64,000 bases of DNA from Adhaeribacter radiodurans (GCF_014075995.1 NZ_CP055153.1:2480001-2544000), one strand, 5' to 3'; positions 47,547-57,141 are shown, counted from the stretch's first letter. The notes: generated by a model from the letters alone, not told the origin. Numbers and translations are program-made.

Positions 47547-48200
47547 ATGGCCCGATCGAAGCTAGCAAGATTTAAAGAGATTGCAGAAAATAATATTGTA
47601 GTAGAACCAGGAAAATCAATTTTTGACCAGATAAAAGGAAACTGGAACGAAGAATTCTTTAAAAATAACCACGAAATAATAGTAGAAATTGGCTGCGGCA
47701 AAGGAGATTATACCATTGGCATGGCTAATTTATTTCCGAATAAAAACTTTATTGGTGTAGATATAAAAGGTTCCCGATTATGGAAAGGTAGTCGTTTGGC
47801 GCAAAAGCATGGTTTAATTAACGTAGCTTTTCTCCGGAATTTTGTTGAACAGTTATCGGAACAATTTGTTCCCGGAGAAATTAGTGAACTTTGGGTAACT
47901 TTTCCGGATCCTCGCCCTAAAAGAGGGGATGAGAAAAAACGCCTTACCTCCGTCCGGTTTTTAGATATTTATCAGTCTTTGGTAAAACCAGACGGGATTA
48001 TTCATTTTAAAACCGATGATTTAGTTTTATTTGAATTTACCCTGAATTTGTTGCAAATGCGCGAAGCAAAAAACCTGCTTTATACATTTGATTTATACCA
48101 ATCCGATTTGCAGCATCATACCCTTGGTATTCAGACTACGTACGAAAAACGTTTTCTCTCGGAAAGACAAACTATTAAATATTTGCAGTATACCATATAG
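47547..48200 (+). CDS. trmB: tRNA (guanine-N7)-methyltransferase
   Basis: A 217-residue SAM-dependent methyltransferase that forms m7G46 in tRNA. The SAM site VEIGCGKGDYTIGMA, GVDIKGSRLWKGSRLA and the diagnostic WVTFPDPRPKRGDEKKRL are all present. It starts 6 nt after folC and ends the run; it is convergent with the TrpF-like gene. Confidence 0.93.
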   Translation: MARSKLARFKEIAENNIVVEPGKSIFDQIKGNWNEEFFKNNHEIIVEIGCGKGDYTIGMANLFPNKNFIGVDIKGSRLWKGSRLAQKHGLINVAFLRNFVEQLSEQFVPGEISELWVTFPDPRPKRGDEKKRLTSVRFLDIYQSLVKPDGIIHFKTDDLVLFEFTLNLLQMREAKNLLYTFDLYQSDLQHHTLGIQTTYEKRFLSERQTIKYLQYTI

Positions 48201-48204
48201 AAGG

Positions 48205-48279
48205 TAGACGATAGACTATAGTCCATAGTCGACAGAAAATAGTTCATAACATTTACTAGGGACTGTGGACTATCGTCTA
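48205..48279. repeat. Imperfect inverted repeat between trmB and the TrpF-like gene
   Basis: TAGACGATA (48205-48213) pairs with TATCGTCTA (48271-48279), and GTCCATAGTC (48221-48230) pairs with GACTGTGGAC (48261-48270, one G-T pair). The left arm carries a 7-nt insertion. Both genes end within or next to this element, so it is a plausible bidirectional terminator. Confidence 0.5.
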
Positions 48280-48283
48280 TTGA

Positions 48284-48907
48284 CTAAACTTCTTCTAGTT
48301 CTTCAAAAATTTCCTGAAGCTTATCAAAATCTTTCAAGCCTGGTTTAATTTCCTGGCCGCCTTTAAGGGCAATACCATCAGGTTTTATAATTTGTAACAC
48401 CTCGTTTACGTTTTCTTTTGAAATTCCAAAACCAATTATGATTTTGAAGTCCCGGGCTAAATCTTGCAGAAAACGAATGTTGGTTTCATCAATGGTTTGG
48501 TAATCATCCGAGAAAATCAAAAAAGAAGCCACATGATCTTTATACAAATGCATTTCTTCAATTAGCTCACTTTCAATGGTGTCTTTGGTAAAGCGTGCCC
48601 GTTGAATTACCGGGCAATTAATTTGTTGAATTTCATCAATTAAATATTGCTTTTCAAGCTGTACGTAATCTAGTTGGCAAGCTTCGGTTAACGCATTTAT
48701 TTGCTCTACGGTAGCCTTTTTAAATTCACCTACCAATTGTACACCAGCTACCCAACCGGCTATTTCCTTTATCTCCTGGGATGATATATAATTTGGTTGG
48801 CTTTCGTCGAGGCAAAAACCAAGCATATCCACGCCCATACCGGCACAATACCGGGCATCGCTTAAATTATTAATACTATTTACTATTACCGAAGTGATTA
48901 AAGCCAT
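48284..48907 (-). CDS. TrpF-like TIM-barrel protein lacking catalytic residues
   Basis: A 207-residue protein that aligns along its length with phosphoribosylanthranilate isomerase: NNLSDARYCAGMGVDMLGF, NYISSQEIKEIA and GFGISKENVNEVLQIIKPDGIALKGGQE. The catalytic Cys of KICG is replaced (IVNS), the catalytic Asp of the LLD segment reads LIF, and the Arg of KSKRYIS is Asn. No trp genes lie nearby. The enzymatic label trpF is therefore doubtful; a related but different function is more likely (inference). It is single and divergent from mnmA. Confidence 0.75.
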   Translation of the reverse strand: MALITSVIVNSINNLSDARYCAGMGVDMLGFCLDESQPNYISSQEIKEIAGWVAGVQLVGEFKKATVEQINALTEACQLDYVQLEKQYLIDEIQQINCPVIQRARFTKDTIESELIEEMHLYKDHVASFLIFSDDYQTIDETNIRFLQDLARDFKIIIGFGISKENVNEVLQIIKPDGIALKGGQEIKPGLKDFDKLQEIFEELEEV

Positions 48908-49106
48908 AACGAAGAAAATGAAGTTTAGCTAACATTTATACTATAACATTGTTGCAAAGTATTCCAAAGTCAAAATAAGTAAGTATTTGGGAAATGAGTA
49001 AGCTTTTCTAATAAAAATATATAGTGTTTAAAGAAAGATAAGGTTGGCAATCAACAATTAACTGCTAAAAACAATTCCTAAACTTATATTAGTGAAAGCT
49101 TGTTGG

Positions 49107-49114
49107 TATATTTG
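49107..49114 (+). promoter_or_regulatory. TAnnTTTG -7 box of mnmA
   Basis: TATATTTG, 42 nt before the ATG at 49157. No -33 TTG is seen at the usual spacing. Confidence 0.45.
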
Positions 49115-49156
49115 CAACTTATTGCAATAACTTTAATTTTTAGCATAACTTTAATA

Positions 49157-50260
49157 ATGAGTAAATTAGGTAGGGTTTTAGTAGCCATGAGTGGTGGGAT
49201 CGATTCTTCGGTAGCCGCTGTAATGCTGCATGAACAAGGCTACGAAGTAGTAGGCATGACCATGAAAACCTGGGATTATGCCTCTGCCGGAGGAAATAAA
49301 AAAGAAACTGGTTGCTGTAGCCTGGATTCTATTAATGATGCCCGTAATATTGCTGTTTCTTTAGGCTTTCCGCATTATATAATTGATATCCGTGAGGAGT
49401 TTGGCGATTATGTAATTAATCATTTCACCGACGAATATATTGCCGGTCGTACCCCAAACCCTTGTGTACTGTGCAATACGCACATTAAGTGGGATTCTTT
49501 GTTGCGTCGGGCGGATAAATTAGGTTGTGATTTTATTGCTACCGGGCATTACGCGAACATCCGCGAAGAAAATGACCGCTTTGTAATTTCGAAAGGTTTA
49601 GACGAGAATAAAGATCAATCTTATGCATTATGGGGAATTTCTCAGGCGAGTTTAAGCCGTACTATTTTCCCGTTAGGTAATCTTCGTAAAACTGAAATTC
49701 GCCAAATGGCCATAGAACGTGGTTTTATGGAACTGGTGCAAAAACCAGAGTCTTACGAAATATGCTTTATTCCAGATAACGATTACCGGGGTTTCTTAAA
49801 ACGTCGGGTGCCGGAATTACAAACAGAAGTAGCCGGTGGTGAATTTGTGCTGGAAGATGGAACAGTAGTAGGTAAACACGAGGGGTATCCGTTTTATACC
49901 ATTGGGCAACGCAAAGGTTTAGGTATTGCTTTAGGGTTTCCCGCTTATGTTACTAAAATAGAGAAAGATAAAAACCGGGTAGTTTTAGGTAATTACGATA
50001 ATCTGGCTAAAAATGCCATGCGGGTGGGTAAGCTAACTTTAAGTAAATATGCCGACCTGATGGATAAACCTACTGCTTCTGTTACGAAAGTACGCTACAA
50101 CGATCCGGGTACGGAGGCGGTAATTGAGCAAATAGGAGACAAAATGGAAGTGCATTTTGAACGGGGAGTACACGCCATTGCTCCCGGGCAAGCCGCTGTT
50201 TTTTACGAAGGCAACGATGTAATAGGCGGTGGCTGGATTGAAGCCAGTTATAACGTTTAG
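49157..50260 (+). CDS. mnmA: tRNA 2-thiouridylase
   Basis: A 367-residue enzyme that thiolates U34 of tRNA-Lys, -Glu and -Gln. The P-loop VLVAMSGGIDSSVAAVMLHEQGY, the nucleophile Cys in NPCVLCNTHIKW and the second catalytic Cys in YEICFIPDNDYRGFL are present, as is the GQRKGLGIALGFPAYV segment. The frame opens at a TTG at 49100, but the ATG at 49157 gives the family start MSKLGRVLVAMSGG. It is followed after 11 nt by a lipoprotein gene. Confidence 0.93.
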   Translation: MSKLGRVLVAMSGGIDSSVAAVMLHEQGYEVVGMTMKTWDYASAGGNKKETGCCSLDSINDARNIAVSLGFPHYIIDIREEFGDYVINHFTDEYIAGRTPNPCVLCNTHIKWDSLLRRADKLGCDFIATGHYANIREENDRFVISKGLDENKDQSYALWGISQASLSRTIFPLGNLRKTEIRQMAIERGFMELVQKPESYEICFIPDNDYRGFLKRRVPELQTEVAGGEFVLEDGTVVGKHEGYPFYTIGQRKGLGIALGFPAYVTKIEKDKNRVVLGNYDNLAKNAMRVGKLTLSKYADLMDKPTASVTKVRYNDPGTEAVIEQIGDKMEVHFERGVHAIAPGQAAVFYEGNDVIGGGWIEASYNV

Positions 50261-50271
50261 TAGCTTAAATA

Positions 50272-51009
50272 ATGTTAAAACAAGGGCTGCTGGTTCTGTT
50301 TATTTGTTTCTTTTTTATCGGCTGCACCGAAAAGATTGATCCTAATCCAGAGGGGCTAGGATTACAATATTACCCTTTGCAAGTAGGCGATTATTGGATT
50401 TACCATGTTACCGAAACAAGTTACCAAAACCAGTTTGCCCATCAAGCCAGCGATTCTGTTAATTATTTTGTGCGCGAACGAGTAGATACGGTTTTTAAAG
50501 ACTTAACGAATGAAGACACGTATAAAATTATTCGTTCGCGCCGCAATTCTACTGCCGAAGAATGGAGTTCAGATTCGGTGTACGTAGTAAATAAATCAGC
50601 TTCTGATGTAAGCGTAACGCAAAATAATTTACGAGTAGTTAAGTTTATTTTTCCGGTTAAAGAAGGTAAAAAGTGGAATGCAAACATATATAATACGCAA
50701 TCCGGAGTAAACAACACCTCCGAACAAAAGTTTTACTCTTTTGCCAACCAGAACGTAGCATTTTTACTAAATGGCCTTACTTACCCGAATACAGTAAAAG
50801 TAGAACAATTTTCAAACGACAATGCAATAGAAAAACAGGAAGCGTTTGAAATCTATGCCTACGGGGTAGGTCGAGTTTATAAACAAATAATAGACTTTAA
50901 TTATTGTTCGGATCCGGACCGGCAAAATGGCTGTGAAGTAGGAAAACAATTTATCGTTACCGGAATAAAACGGACAGAGAAATTACAGGAACATGGTTCC
51001 ATTAAATAA
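50272..51009 (+). CDS. Hypothetical lipoprotein
   Basis: A 245-residue protein with a signal peptide and lipobox (LFICFFFIGCTEK, Cys at about residue 18). The mature part is rich in beta-type sequence (LQYYPLQVGDYWIYHV...). A similar LQVGDYWIY-type opening occurs in other Bacteroidota lipoproteins, but I cannot name a function. A late Cys pair (YCSDPDRQNGCEVG) may form a disulfide. It is 11 nt after mnmA and 6 nt before the S8 peptidase gene. Confidence 0.75.
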   Translation: MLKQGLLVLFICFFFIGCTEKIDPNPEGLGLQYYPLQVGDYWIYHVTETSYQNQFAHQASDSVNYFVRERVDTVFKDLTNEDTYKIIRSRRNSTAEEWSSDSVYVVNKSASDVSVTQNNLRVVKFIFPVKEGKKWNANIYNTQSGVNNTSEQKFYSFANQNVAFLLNGLTYPNTVKVEQFSNDNAIEKQEAFEIYAYGVGRVYKQIIDFNYCSDPDRQNGCEVGKQFIVTGIKRTEKLQEHGSIK

Positions 51010-51015
51010 CCATAA

Positions 51016-52692
51016 ATGAAAATTTGGATTCTGACGAGTATTTTAATTCTAGGAGCATTGACTAGTCAGAGCCAAATAAACCCTGGCTCAACTGGTTTAA
51101 GCAAACATTTTATTTATTTTAAAGATAAAACTAATACTCCTTTTTCTATTCAGGAACCAAAAACATTTCTGTCAACAGCTGCTCTTGACCGGCGGCAACG
51201 CTACCAAATACCCGTTGTTTCCCGCGATTTACCCGTTACGCCTGAGTATGTAGCTCAACTCAAAGCAAATGGTGCCCGTGTGTGGTATACCTCTCGATGG
51301 TTTAATGGTGCTTTAGTGCAATGCGATACAAGTACGTACCGCAAAATAAAAGCTTTACCTTTTGTTAAAGAAACCCAAACGGTTGGGTTAAGAGCTAGTA
51401 AGAATCCTTCAACTAACGGGCAAAATTACATCACCCTAAAAAATCAAAATGATCAAAAACTTTCGTTCGTAAAAATCCAACAAGAATTCGGGGAATCTTA
51501 CGGCCAGGCTAAATTAATTGGTGTGCCAGCCATGCACGCCGATGGGTACCGAGGCGAAGGAATTAGTATTGCTGTATTTGATGGTGGCTTTTCGGGAGTA
51601 AATAGAATCGCGGCTTTTAATCACTTATTTAGAGATAAAAAAATTAAAGCGACTTTTGATTTCGTGGATAAGAATGCCAATGTATTTAAGAAAGATAACC
51701 ACGGCACCGAAGTTCTATCTACCTTGGCAGCAAATCAGCCGGGAACATTTGTGGGCACGGCTCCTCAGGCAGTATATTCGTTGTTTATTACGGAAGATGT
51801 AAAACGAGAGCAGAAGATCGAAGAAATTAATTGGTTATTGGCGGCAGAGTTTGCCGATAGCGCTGGAGTAGACATTATCCAAACCTCTTTAGGTTATAAT
51901 ACTTTTGATGGTTCCAGTGGTAACTATTCTTACCAGGATATGAACGGGGATAAAGCTATTTGTACCCGCGCTGCTGATTTTGCGGCCGCTACGGGCATGC
52001 TGGTAGTGGTAAGCGCCGGCAACGAAGGAAACAATGGCTGGCAATATATTACCGCTCCCGCCGATGCTGATTCGGTGTTAAGTATTGGAGCAACTGATTC
52101 ATTAGGGAACCGGGCCATATTTAGTTCGCTTGGTCCCGCTTCTGATGGGCGCATTAAACCCGAATTAGCAGGTCAAGGACTAAAATCAGCAGTTATTGAT
52201 TCAACCGGAAAAATAATTGGTGCCAATGGTACTTCGTTTTCTAGCCCCATTATATGTGGCTTGGTCGCTGGTTTTTGGCAAGCCAACCGGCAGTTAACCA
52301 ATTTACAAGTAATGGATTATCTGAAATTATCAGGTTCGCAAGCTACACAGCCCGATAATCGTTTAGGTTTTGGCATACCGCATTTTAAAAGAGCCCAGTT
52401 ATTGGCTCAACAAGATTCTGAAAAAAATCTAACTGGATTTAAATTGTTTCCCAACCCAGTCAAGGATAATCATTTTACCGTATTAGTGCCCGTAAATGCC
52501 GACCAGAACACGGAAATCAAAATTTTTAATGCTATTGGGCAGGAAGTAAACGTATTTACCTACCATTACGATAAAATAAAAACCGACCGTACTTTCGTTA
52601 CTTTTGAAATCACCGGGCTTTCTGCGGGTATGTATCAATGCGTTATTACTAGCTTGAACCGCTCCGAAACAATTCGGTTTTTAAAACTCTGA
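51016..52692 (+). CDS. S8 subtilisin-like peptidase with type IX secretion C-terminal domain
   Basis: A 558-residue secreted protease: signal peptide (1-20), an N-terminal prodomain-like region to about 170, and a subtilase domain with Asp189 (ISIAVFDGG), His229 (DNHGTEV), the AGNEGNNG oxyanion region and Ser407 in GTSFSSP. The triad is complete. The C-terminal 80 residues start FKLFPNPVKDNHF and form a beta-sandwich of the type A sorting domain, which predicts export by the type IX secretion system. Confidence 0.92.
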   Translation: MKIWILTSILILGALTSQSQINPGSTGLSKHFIYFKDKTNTPFSIQEPKTFLSTAALDRRQRYQIPVVSRDLPVTPEYVAQLKANGARVWYTSRWFNGALVQCDTSTYRKIKALPFVKETQTVGLRASKNPSTNGQNYITLKNQNDQKLSFVKIQQEFGESYGQAKLIGVPAMHADGYRGEGISIAVFDGGFSGVNRIAAFNHLFRDKKIKATFDFVDKNANVFKKDNHGTEVLSTLAANQPGTFVGTAPQAVYSLFITEDVKREQKIEEINWLLAAEFADSAGVDIIQTSLGYNTFDGSSGNYSYQDMNGDKAICTRAADFAAATGMLVVVSAGNEGNNGWQYITAPADADSVLSIGATDSLGNRAIFSSLGPASDGRIKPELAGQGLKSAVIDSTGKIIGANGTSFSSPIICGLVAGFWQANRQLTNLQVMDYLKLSGSQATQPDNRLGFGIPHFKRAQLLAQQDSEKNLTGFKLFPNPVKDNHFTVLVPVNADQNTEIKIFNAIGQEVNVFTYHYDKIKTDRTFVTFEITGLSAGMYQCVITSLNRSETIRFLKL

Positions 52693-52737
52693 TTGAATTA
52701 TCAGCTAAATTACTCCGAGTAGTACTAACAAAGTGCC

Positions 52738-52745
52738 TATCTTTG
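52738..52745 (+). promoter_or_regulatory. TAnnTTTG -7 box of rpe
   Basis: TATCTTTG, ending 4 nt before the rpe ATG at 52750. The spacing matches that seen at holA, mtgA and the DUF2911 gene. Confidence 0.5.
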
Positions 52746-52749
52746 CTGC

Positions 52750-53406
52750 ATGAAACCAATTATTGCTCCTTCTATTTTAGCAGCTGATTTTGCTAATTTA
52801 CAGACCGAAATTGAATTACTTAACCAAAGTGCTGCCGACTGGATTCATTGTGATATAATGGACGGCCGGTTTGTGCCTAATATTTCTTTTGGTTTACCAG
52901 TGTTGCAAGCGGTTCATAAACATGCCCGAAAGCCATTGGATGTTCATTTAATGATTGCTGACCCTCAGTTGTACATTGAACAATTTCAAAAAGCCGGAGC
53001 CAATAGTATTACGGTACATTATGAAGCTTGCCCGCATTTACACCGGGTTATTGAACAGATTAAAAATGTAGATTGCAAGGCGGGAGTAGCGTTAAATCCG
53101 CATACCCCTGTTGCTTTGCTCGAAGACATTATTAATGATGTGGATTTAGTTCTCATTATGTCTGTTAATCCGGGCTTTGGTGGCCAGAAATTTATTCCGC
53201 ATACCTATACCAAAGTGGCTGCTTTGCGCGAGTTAATACAATCAAAAAACGCGCATGCTCTAATTGAAGTAGATGGTGGAGTAAACGAAGAAACAGCACC
53301 CTTACTTTTAGAACAGGGGGCAAATGTTTTGGTGGCCGGGTCCTTTGTATTTCAAGCGAGTGATCCGTTACAGACCATCGCTAATTTACAAAATATCGCT
53401 TCCTGA
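52750..53406 (+). CDS. rpe: Ribulose-phosphate 3-epimerase
   Basis: A 218-residue TIM-barrel enzyme of the pentose phosphate pathway. Seen: PSILAADFANLQTEI, the metal/base region HCDIMDGRFVPNISFG, LDVHLMIADP, SVNPGFGGQKFIP and EVDGGVNEETAPLL. All catalytic motifs are intact. The TonB-dependent receptor gene starts 10 nt later. Confidence 0.95.
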   Translation: MKPIIAPSILAADFANLQTEIELLNQSAADWIHCDIMDGRFVPNISFGLPVLQAVHKHARKPLDVHLMIADPQLYIEQFQKAGANSITVHYEACPHLHRVIEQIKNVDCKAGVALNPHTPVALLEDIINDVDLVLIMSVNPGFGGQKFIPHTYTKVAALRELIQSKNAHALIEVDGGVNEETAPLLLEQGANVLVAGSFVFQASDPLQTIANLQNIAS

Positions 53407-53416
53407 TTTATTTTTT

Positions 53417-55867
53417 ATGCATCTGAGACTGGTTTTATGGCTGGCCTGGTTATTTTTTCCTGTTTTAGTTTATGCCCAACAAGCAACTGTTACGGGCCTG
53501 GTTATGGATGAAACCGGTGCTCCGCTTGAATACGCTAGTATAATTATAAAAGGAAAGACCTACGGAAGTCAAACCAACGCTGCCGGAATGTTTAAGATTA
53601 CGGTTCCTGCTGAAAAAGACATAGTTTTAGTAATAAATTACTTGAGTTATCAGAATCAGGAAATTCAGCTTAGATTAAAAAATAAAGAAAACCGGGAAAT
53701 TAAAGTAAAGCTTCTAACGGCAAGTAACGCGCTTTCCACCATTGTTGTCACCGATCAAAATTTTACTAATGCTAACTCTGCAGTAAGTATTATGCGCCTG
53801 AATCCGCGTATAACCAAGCAATTGCCTTCTGCATTCAACGATTTTAATAAAATTTTAGCTACTCTCCCGGGTGTATCTAGTAATAACGAACTTACTTCAA
53901 CTTATTCCGTTCGGGGCGGTAATTACGATGAAAATTTAGTTTATGTAAATGGCATTGAAATTTACCGGCCATTTTTAGTAAGTAACGCGCAGCAAGAAGG
54001 GCTTAGCTTCGTAAACCCAGACTTAGTGCGAGACGTGCAATTTTCATCGGGCGGTTGGCAACCTAAATGGGGCGATAAACTTTCTTCGGTATTAAATATT
54101 ACTTATAAAACTCCTAAAAAGCTGGCCGGCTCTGTAAATGGCGGATTAATTGGTGGAGGGGTACACCTGGAAGCTGCTTCTAAAGATAAAAGAATTACTT
54201 ATTTAGCCGGAGTACGTTATAAAAATGCACAATTAGTTTTTAACTCTCTGGAAACAAACGGCAACTACCAGCCTAGTTTCACAGATGCTCAAAGTTATAT
54301 TACAATAGATTTAACCCGTAAATCTCGCCGATCATTAGAATTACCCAAAACTACTTTAGGAATACTAGCCAGTGTAGCTCGTAATAAATACGAAGTTATA
54401 CCTTTTTACCGGGAAACTTCCTTTGGCACCAGGGACCGGGTGGTGCAATTAGGTATAGACTACAACGGGCACGAGCGAATGGAGTATGAATCGTACCAAG
54501 GTGGATTGAATTTAATACATCGCTTTACCCCAAAGTTTTTTACCGAAATAACTGCTTCATCTGTAATCGCTCGTGAGAGGGAATTACGAGATGTAGCGGC
54601 GAGTTATTCTTTTTACGAAGTAATAGATGATAAACAAACCCGGAACCCGAACGAAGAAGTACGTAATGTGGAGGCTGGCACCGATTTCGAACATTCCCGG
54701 AATAGTTTAACTGCTAAAATTTTTGCTTTAGAAAACCGGTATACCTGGCAGCCAACCAACCGGCAGGAGTGGCAATTAGGAATAAAAGCGGCGCGCGAAG
54801 ATATTACGGATCAATTAAAGGAATACAGATTAATGGATTCCGCCGATTATATAACGGTAAACCAGCAATTTGCTTCTAACTTAAAACTGCCTTCTTATCG
54901 CTACCAAGGTTACGGGCAACATACCTGGCAACTAGATTCTTTGCGTACGCTCACCTACGGGGTACGATTAAATTATTGGACCGTTAACCGCGAATTACTC
55001 ATTAGCCCTAGAGTGCAGTATACGGGAATCGTACCAACTCATTTAAATTGGTCTTACAAATTGGCGCTGGGCGTTTATTATCAACCTCCTTTTTACCGTG
55101 AATTGCGTGACCGGCAAGGTGACTTGAATTTAAATTTAAGGGCGCAAAAATCACTGCACTTTATTGCCGGAGCAGAATACAGGTATTTATCCTGGAACCG
55201 TCCTTTTAAACTAACAGCCGAAGTTTACTATAAAACACTGACGAACGTGGTGCCTTACGAGGTAGATAATGTGCGGCTACGTTATTTTGCTCAGAATAAT
55301 GCGAAAGCTTATGCTGCCGGGATTGACTTACGCGTAAACGGAGAATTTATACGAGGAGCTGAATCGTGGTTTAGCTTAGGAATTCTTACTACAAAAGAAA
55401 ATATATCCGGCGATTCTACCATTTATGATCTGGGGACCTTTAAACCGGTAAGTAAAAGGCCCATCAACTACATTCGGCGGCCTACTGATCAACGGGTAAC
55501 TTTTGGCGTTTTTTTTCAGGATCACATTCCTGACCATCCGTCTTACAAAATGTACCTGAACGGAGTAGTGGGTACTGGACTACCCTTTAGTCCGCCGGGA
55601 AATGAGTCTATCCGTAATCAATTTAATATGCCTTTTTACAAGCGCGTAGATATTGGATTTTCTAAGTTACTCTCTTTTAATAGTTCAACTACGGATAAAA
55701 CAGTTAGTCTGGAAAGCCTCTGGATAAGTTTAGAAATTCTAAATTTAATTGCGGCAAACAACGTAGTTTCCTATAATTACGTGAAAGATGTTCAAAACAT
55801 TACCTACGCCGTACCCAATTACTTGTCTTCCCGTTTAGTAAATCTACGCTTTATCGCTCAATTCTAA
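53417..55867 (+). CDS. TonB-dependent receptor with carboxypeptidase-like N-domain
   Basis: An 816-residue outer-membrane receptor: signal peptide (about 1-19, ending VYAQ), a CarboxypepD_reg-like domain (QATVTGLVMDETGAPLEYASIIIKG, residues 20-110), a plug domain (about 115-240, with VSSNNELTSTYSVRGGNYDENLVYVNGIEIYRP) and a beta-barrel ending in NLRFIAQF. No SusD-like partner follows, so the ligand is unknown. The frame is open upstream into rpe, but the ATG at 53417 starts the signal peptide. Confidence 0.9.
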   Translation: MHLRLVLWLAWLFFPVLVYAQQATVTGLVMDETGAPLEYASIIIKGKTYGSQTNAAGMFKITVPAEKDIVLVINYLSYQNQEIQLRLKNKENREIKVKLLTASNALSTIVVTDQNFTNANSAVSIMRLNPRITKQLPSAFNDFNKILATLPGVSSNNELTSTYSVRGGNYDENLVYVNGIEIYRPFLVSNAQQEGLSFVNPDLVRDVQFSSGGWQPKWGDKLSSVLNITYKTPKKLAGSVNGGLIGGGVHLEAASKDKRITYLAGVRYKNAQLVFNSLETNGNYQPSFTDAQSYITIDLTRKSRRSLELPKTTLGILASVARNKYEVIPFYRETSFGTRDRVVQLGIDYNGHERMEYESYQGGLNLIHRFTPKFFTEITASSVIARERELRDVAASYSFYEVIDDKQTRNPNEEVRNVEAGTDFEHSRNSLTAKIFALENRYTWQPTNRQEWQLGIKAAREDITDQLKEYRLMDSADYITVNQQFASNLKLPSYRYQGYGQHTWQLDSLRTLTYGVRLNYWTVNRELLISPRVQYTGIVPTHLNWSYKLALGVYYQPPFYRELRDRQGDLNLNLRAQKSLHFIAGAEYRYLSWNRPFKLTAEVYYKTLTNVVPYEVDNVRLRYFAQNNAKAYAAGIDLRVNGEFIRGAESWFSLGILTTKENISGDSTIYDLGTFKPVSKRPINYIRRPTDQRVTFGVFFQDHIPDHPSYKMYLNGVVGTGLPFSPPGNESIRNQFNMPFYKRVDIGFSKLLSFNSSTTDKTVSLESLWISLEILNLIAANNVVSYNYVKDVQNITYAVPNYLSSRLVNLRFIAQF

Positions 55868-55912
55868 ATTAGTAAAAGTGCAAAAGTAACCTGTAAAATT
55901 GGCTACTAAATC

Positions 55913-55956
55913 ATAAAAGCAAAAAGCGGAAGATACCTTCCGCTTTTTGCTTTTAT
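55913..55956. terminator. Bidirectional terminator between the receptor and DUF2911 genes
   Basis: A perfect 20-bp stem, 55913-55932 with 55937-55956, with a 4-nt loop. The arms contain T/A tracts on both outer sides, so it can terminate both convergent genes. Confidence 0.93.
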
Positions 55957-55986
55957 CAAAATATTAAAACTTTGAAAATAAGCCAT

Positions 55987-56865
55987 TTAGTTTATGTTCG
56001 CTTCAAAGCGCTTAAACTTCCAGACATTGAAATTACGCTCAATATTGGATTCGTATTTTTTATATTCTTCCTGGTCCTTTTTGCCTAATTTTATAGCTTT
56101 TTTGCACAAGTCTACGGCTCCTTCATATTCGTCTTTTTGAGCCAGCAACTGCGCCTTAATCCAATTGTTATAAAAGTTATCGTTAATGGATAACGATTTA
56201 TCAATCCATTTTAAAGCTAATTCGTGCAGCGTGTTTTTTGAAATTAAATAATTGGTTGCTTGCGCGTAAATTTGCCAATCGTCTGGTTTAGCTTTGGTTA
56301 GATCTTCCTGCAACATGGCCAATACTTTGGCATCGGTGTCCACTTCTATTTTTACCGAAACTTTTTTCCGCTCCCAGAAAAAACTCAGAGTACCGGTATT
56401 TTGCAGTACATCAGAAAATACAAATTGAAATGTTTCTTGGGTAGGAACTTCTTTTACTTGCGCCGGAATTCTTAAAATATCATCTTTAGGATCGTATCCT
56501 TCGGCGCCCCATAAGCTGGTATTTTTGTTTAAGATAAACAAACAAGAATCAGCACTTTCAGGTAAGGAATATAAGCTGTACGTTCCGGCCGCCACATTCT
56601 CTCCGTTTAACTTAACGGCATCCGAAAAAGTTATAAGAGTAGCCTCGTTGGCTCCGGTGCGCCATACTTCGTTATACGGCACCAATTTTCCCCAAACTTC
56701 TCGCCCTTTTACTCCGGGAGTATGGTATTTTAAGGTTATTTCTGTTAAACCTATGGTTTGCATTACCATAGCAGCCGGGCTAGGTTGGGGTAAGCGCAAT
56801 TGCGCCTGAACAAATTGCGGGACCAAAAAGAAAGTGAAACAAGCAAAAGCTAAAATAGCACGCAT
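55987..56865 (-). CDS. DUF2911 domain exported protein
   Basis: A 292-residue protein with a signal peptide (about 1-21, ending FVQAQ), a DUF2911 domain (about 30-180, with the GREVWGKLVPYNEVWRTGANEATLITFS signature and the GTYSLYSLP segment) and C-terminal helices that look TPR-like (KWIDKSLSINDNFYNNWIKAQLL...). It is probably periplasmic; the function of the family is unknown. The ATG at 56865 is 4 nt from a TAnnTTTG box. Confidence 0.88.
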   Translation of the reverse strand: MRAILAFACFTFFLVPQFVQAQLRLPQPSPAAMVMQTIGLTEITLKYHTPGVKGREVWGKLVPYNEVWRTGANEATLITFSDAVKLNGENVAAGTYSLYSLPESADSCLFILNKNTSLWGAEGYDPKDDILRIPAQVKEVPTQETFQFVFSDVLQNTGTLSFFWERKKVSVKIEVDTDAKVLAMLQEDLTKAKPDDWQIYAQATNYLISKNTLHELALKWIDKSLSINDNFYNNWIKAQLLAQKDEYEGAVDLCKKAIKLGKKDQEEYKKYESNIERNFNVWKFKRFEANIN

Positions 56866-56869
56866 AGTA

Positions 56870-56877
56870 CAAAGGTA
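56870..56877 (-). promoter_or_regulatory. TAnnTTTG -7 box of the DUF2911 gene
   Basis: TACCTTTG on the minus strand, ending 4 nt before the ATG at 56865. No -33 TTG at the usual spacing. Confidence 0.5.
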
Positions 56878-57124
56878 AATTCAAAAAGTTAATTGTTTTT
56901 CTCAGGAACAACCAATCTTAATCAACTACTAACCGAAGCAGATTATCTTATTCAGAAGTAAAAAATAATGCCAAAATACAGCATTAATATGGACAATTTA
57001 AAATCTACTGAGATGTAGTAAAGGCGTAATACTATAATTTTCAGGCAAATTACAAAAAATGATAGAAAATTATATGCGGAAACAGAAAAATTTAGGATAA
57101 GTTTTTATAATTCATTTTCTGGCT

Positions 57125-57132
57125 TACATTTG
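57125..57132 (+). promoter_or_regulatory. TAnnTTTG -7 box of the his operon
   Basis: TACATTTG, 9 nt before the leader-peptide ATG at 57142. No -33 TTG is seen. A start near 57138 would put the leader ORF almost at the 5' end of the mRNA. The rest of the 483-nt gap back to the DUF2911 gene is AT-rich with no other gene. Confidence 0.5.
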
Positions 57133-57141
57133 CATCATCTT

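Noticed and set aside
53324-53416. Extension of the TonB-dependent receptor into rpe
   Set aside because: The extra 31 residues precede a good signal peptide and only reflect an open frame within rpe.
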